Source: Paracoccaceae bacterium
GTDB lineage: Bacteria; Pseudomonadota; Alphaproteobacteria; Rhodobacterales; Rhodobacteraceae
Length of the DNA: 6,286 nt
Assembly (NCBI GenBank): GCA_007119835.1
Contig: SKOX01000184.1
Location: forward strand, 1 to 6,286
Direction: 5' to 3'
Made by a program: the position numbers and the translations under genes. Positions 6,250 through 6,286 of the stretch are shown here, piece after piece. Position 1 is the stretch's first letter, and every line of letters starts with the position of its first letter. Under the pieces are notes generated by a model. That model did not search any database and was not told the origin of the DNA. It was given only the letters and a program-made list of their open reading frames with translations.

Positions 6250-6286
6250 ATGCGTCACGCGGTGATTGTTGAGACCGAACGGCGGC
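6250..6286 (+). CDS. start of an unidentified gene, possibly IS66 TnpA-like (cut by window end)
   Basis: An ATG preceded by a GGGGGA stretch opens a frame reading MRHAVIVETERR to the window edge. A short N-terminus of this kind, with arginines after about ten residues, fits the small helix-turn-helix protein that begins IS66-type elements, and the position fits too. A thiolase-like start (they often begin M-x-x-AVIV) is the main alternative. Twelve residues are too few to decide. Confidence 0.35.
   Translation, partial: MRHAVIVETERR

Larger units (their letters stand above)
6160..6286 (+). mobile_element. possible left end of an IS66-family insertion sequence (partial)
   Basis: The sequence GTAAGC begins at 6160, inside the end of the ATPase gene. 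IS66-family elements are known to have terminal repeats starting with GTAA and an untranslated leader of roughly 100 bp before the first small gene. An ATG follows at 6250, 90 bp inside. The sequence from 6169 is less GC-biased than the operon. The opposite end and the 8-bp target duplication lie outside the window. Alternatives are an ordinary intergenic spacer followed by an unrelated gene. Confidence 0.4.

Noticed and set aside
6216..6260. Rho-independent terminator for the transporter operon
   Set aside because: A stem exists but it has an unpaired base, a 13-nt loop and no following T run, so it is listed as a hairpin only.

Overview
The window is about 6.3 kb of very GC-rich DNA. Codons in the real genes end strongly in G or C. 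Together with the protein types this suggests an alphaproteobacterium (Rhizobiales or Rhodobacterales-like); that is an inference from composition and family resemblance, not from a marker gene.

Left part, 1 to about 850: decayed DNA on the minus strand. A gene for a small exported protein (start at 846, clear signal peptide) is broken twice. It has an apparent one-base frameshift at a G run at 669-671, and then it is cut off near 578 by the middle of an IS256-family transposase. That transposase has lost its N-terminal half and its C-terminus. Nothing recognisable is left in 1-118.

Middle, about 850-1174: a gene-free region between two diverging genes. It holds a ribosome binding site at each edge, a 10-bp palindrome and a short 7-bp tandem repeat. 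No confident promoter was found.

Right part, 1175-6168: one compact plus-strand operon encoding a whole ABC importer of the peptide/nickel/opine (Dpp/Opp) class. In order: a periplasmic solute-binding protein with a twin-arginine type signal, two inner-membrane permeases, and one protein carrying both ATPase domains. The junctions are 8 nt apart, then a 4-nt ATGA overlap, then an 8-nt overlap, so translation is probably coupled. The binding protein would capture a solute in the periplasm, the two permeases would form the channel and the fused ATPase would drive import. The substrate cannot be read from sequence; a peptide-like or other small polar solute is the family-level expectation.

Right edge, 6160-6286: the last codons of the ATPase gene overlap a GTAAGC sequence. 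It is followed about 90 bp later by a hairpin and an ATG opening a short reading frame. This looks like the left end of an IS66-family element inserted at the very end of the operon, but only 127 bp are visible, so the call is tentative.

I see no CRISPR array, tRNA, rRNA, phage gene, defence system or toxin-antitoxin pair. Most of the window is an ordinary transporter operon flanked by insertion-sequence debris.
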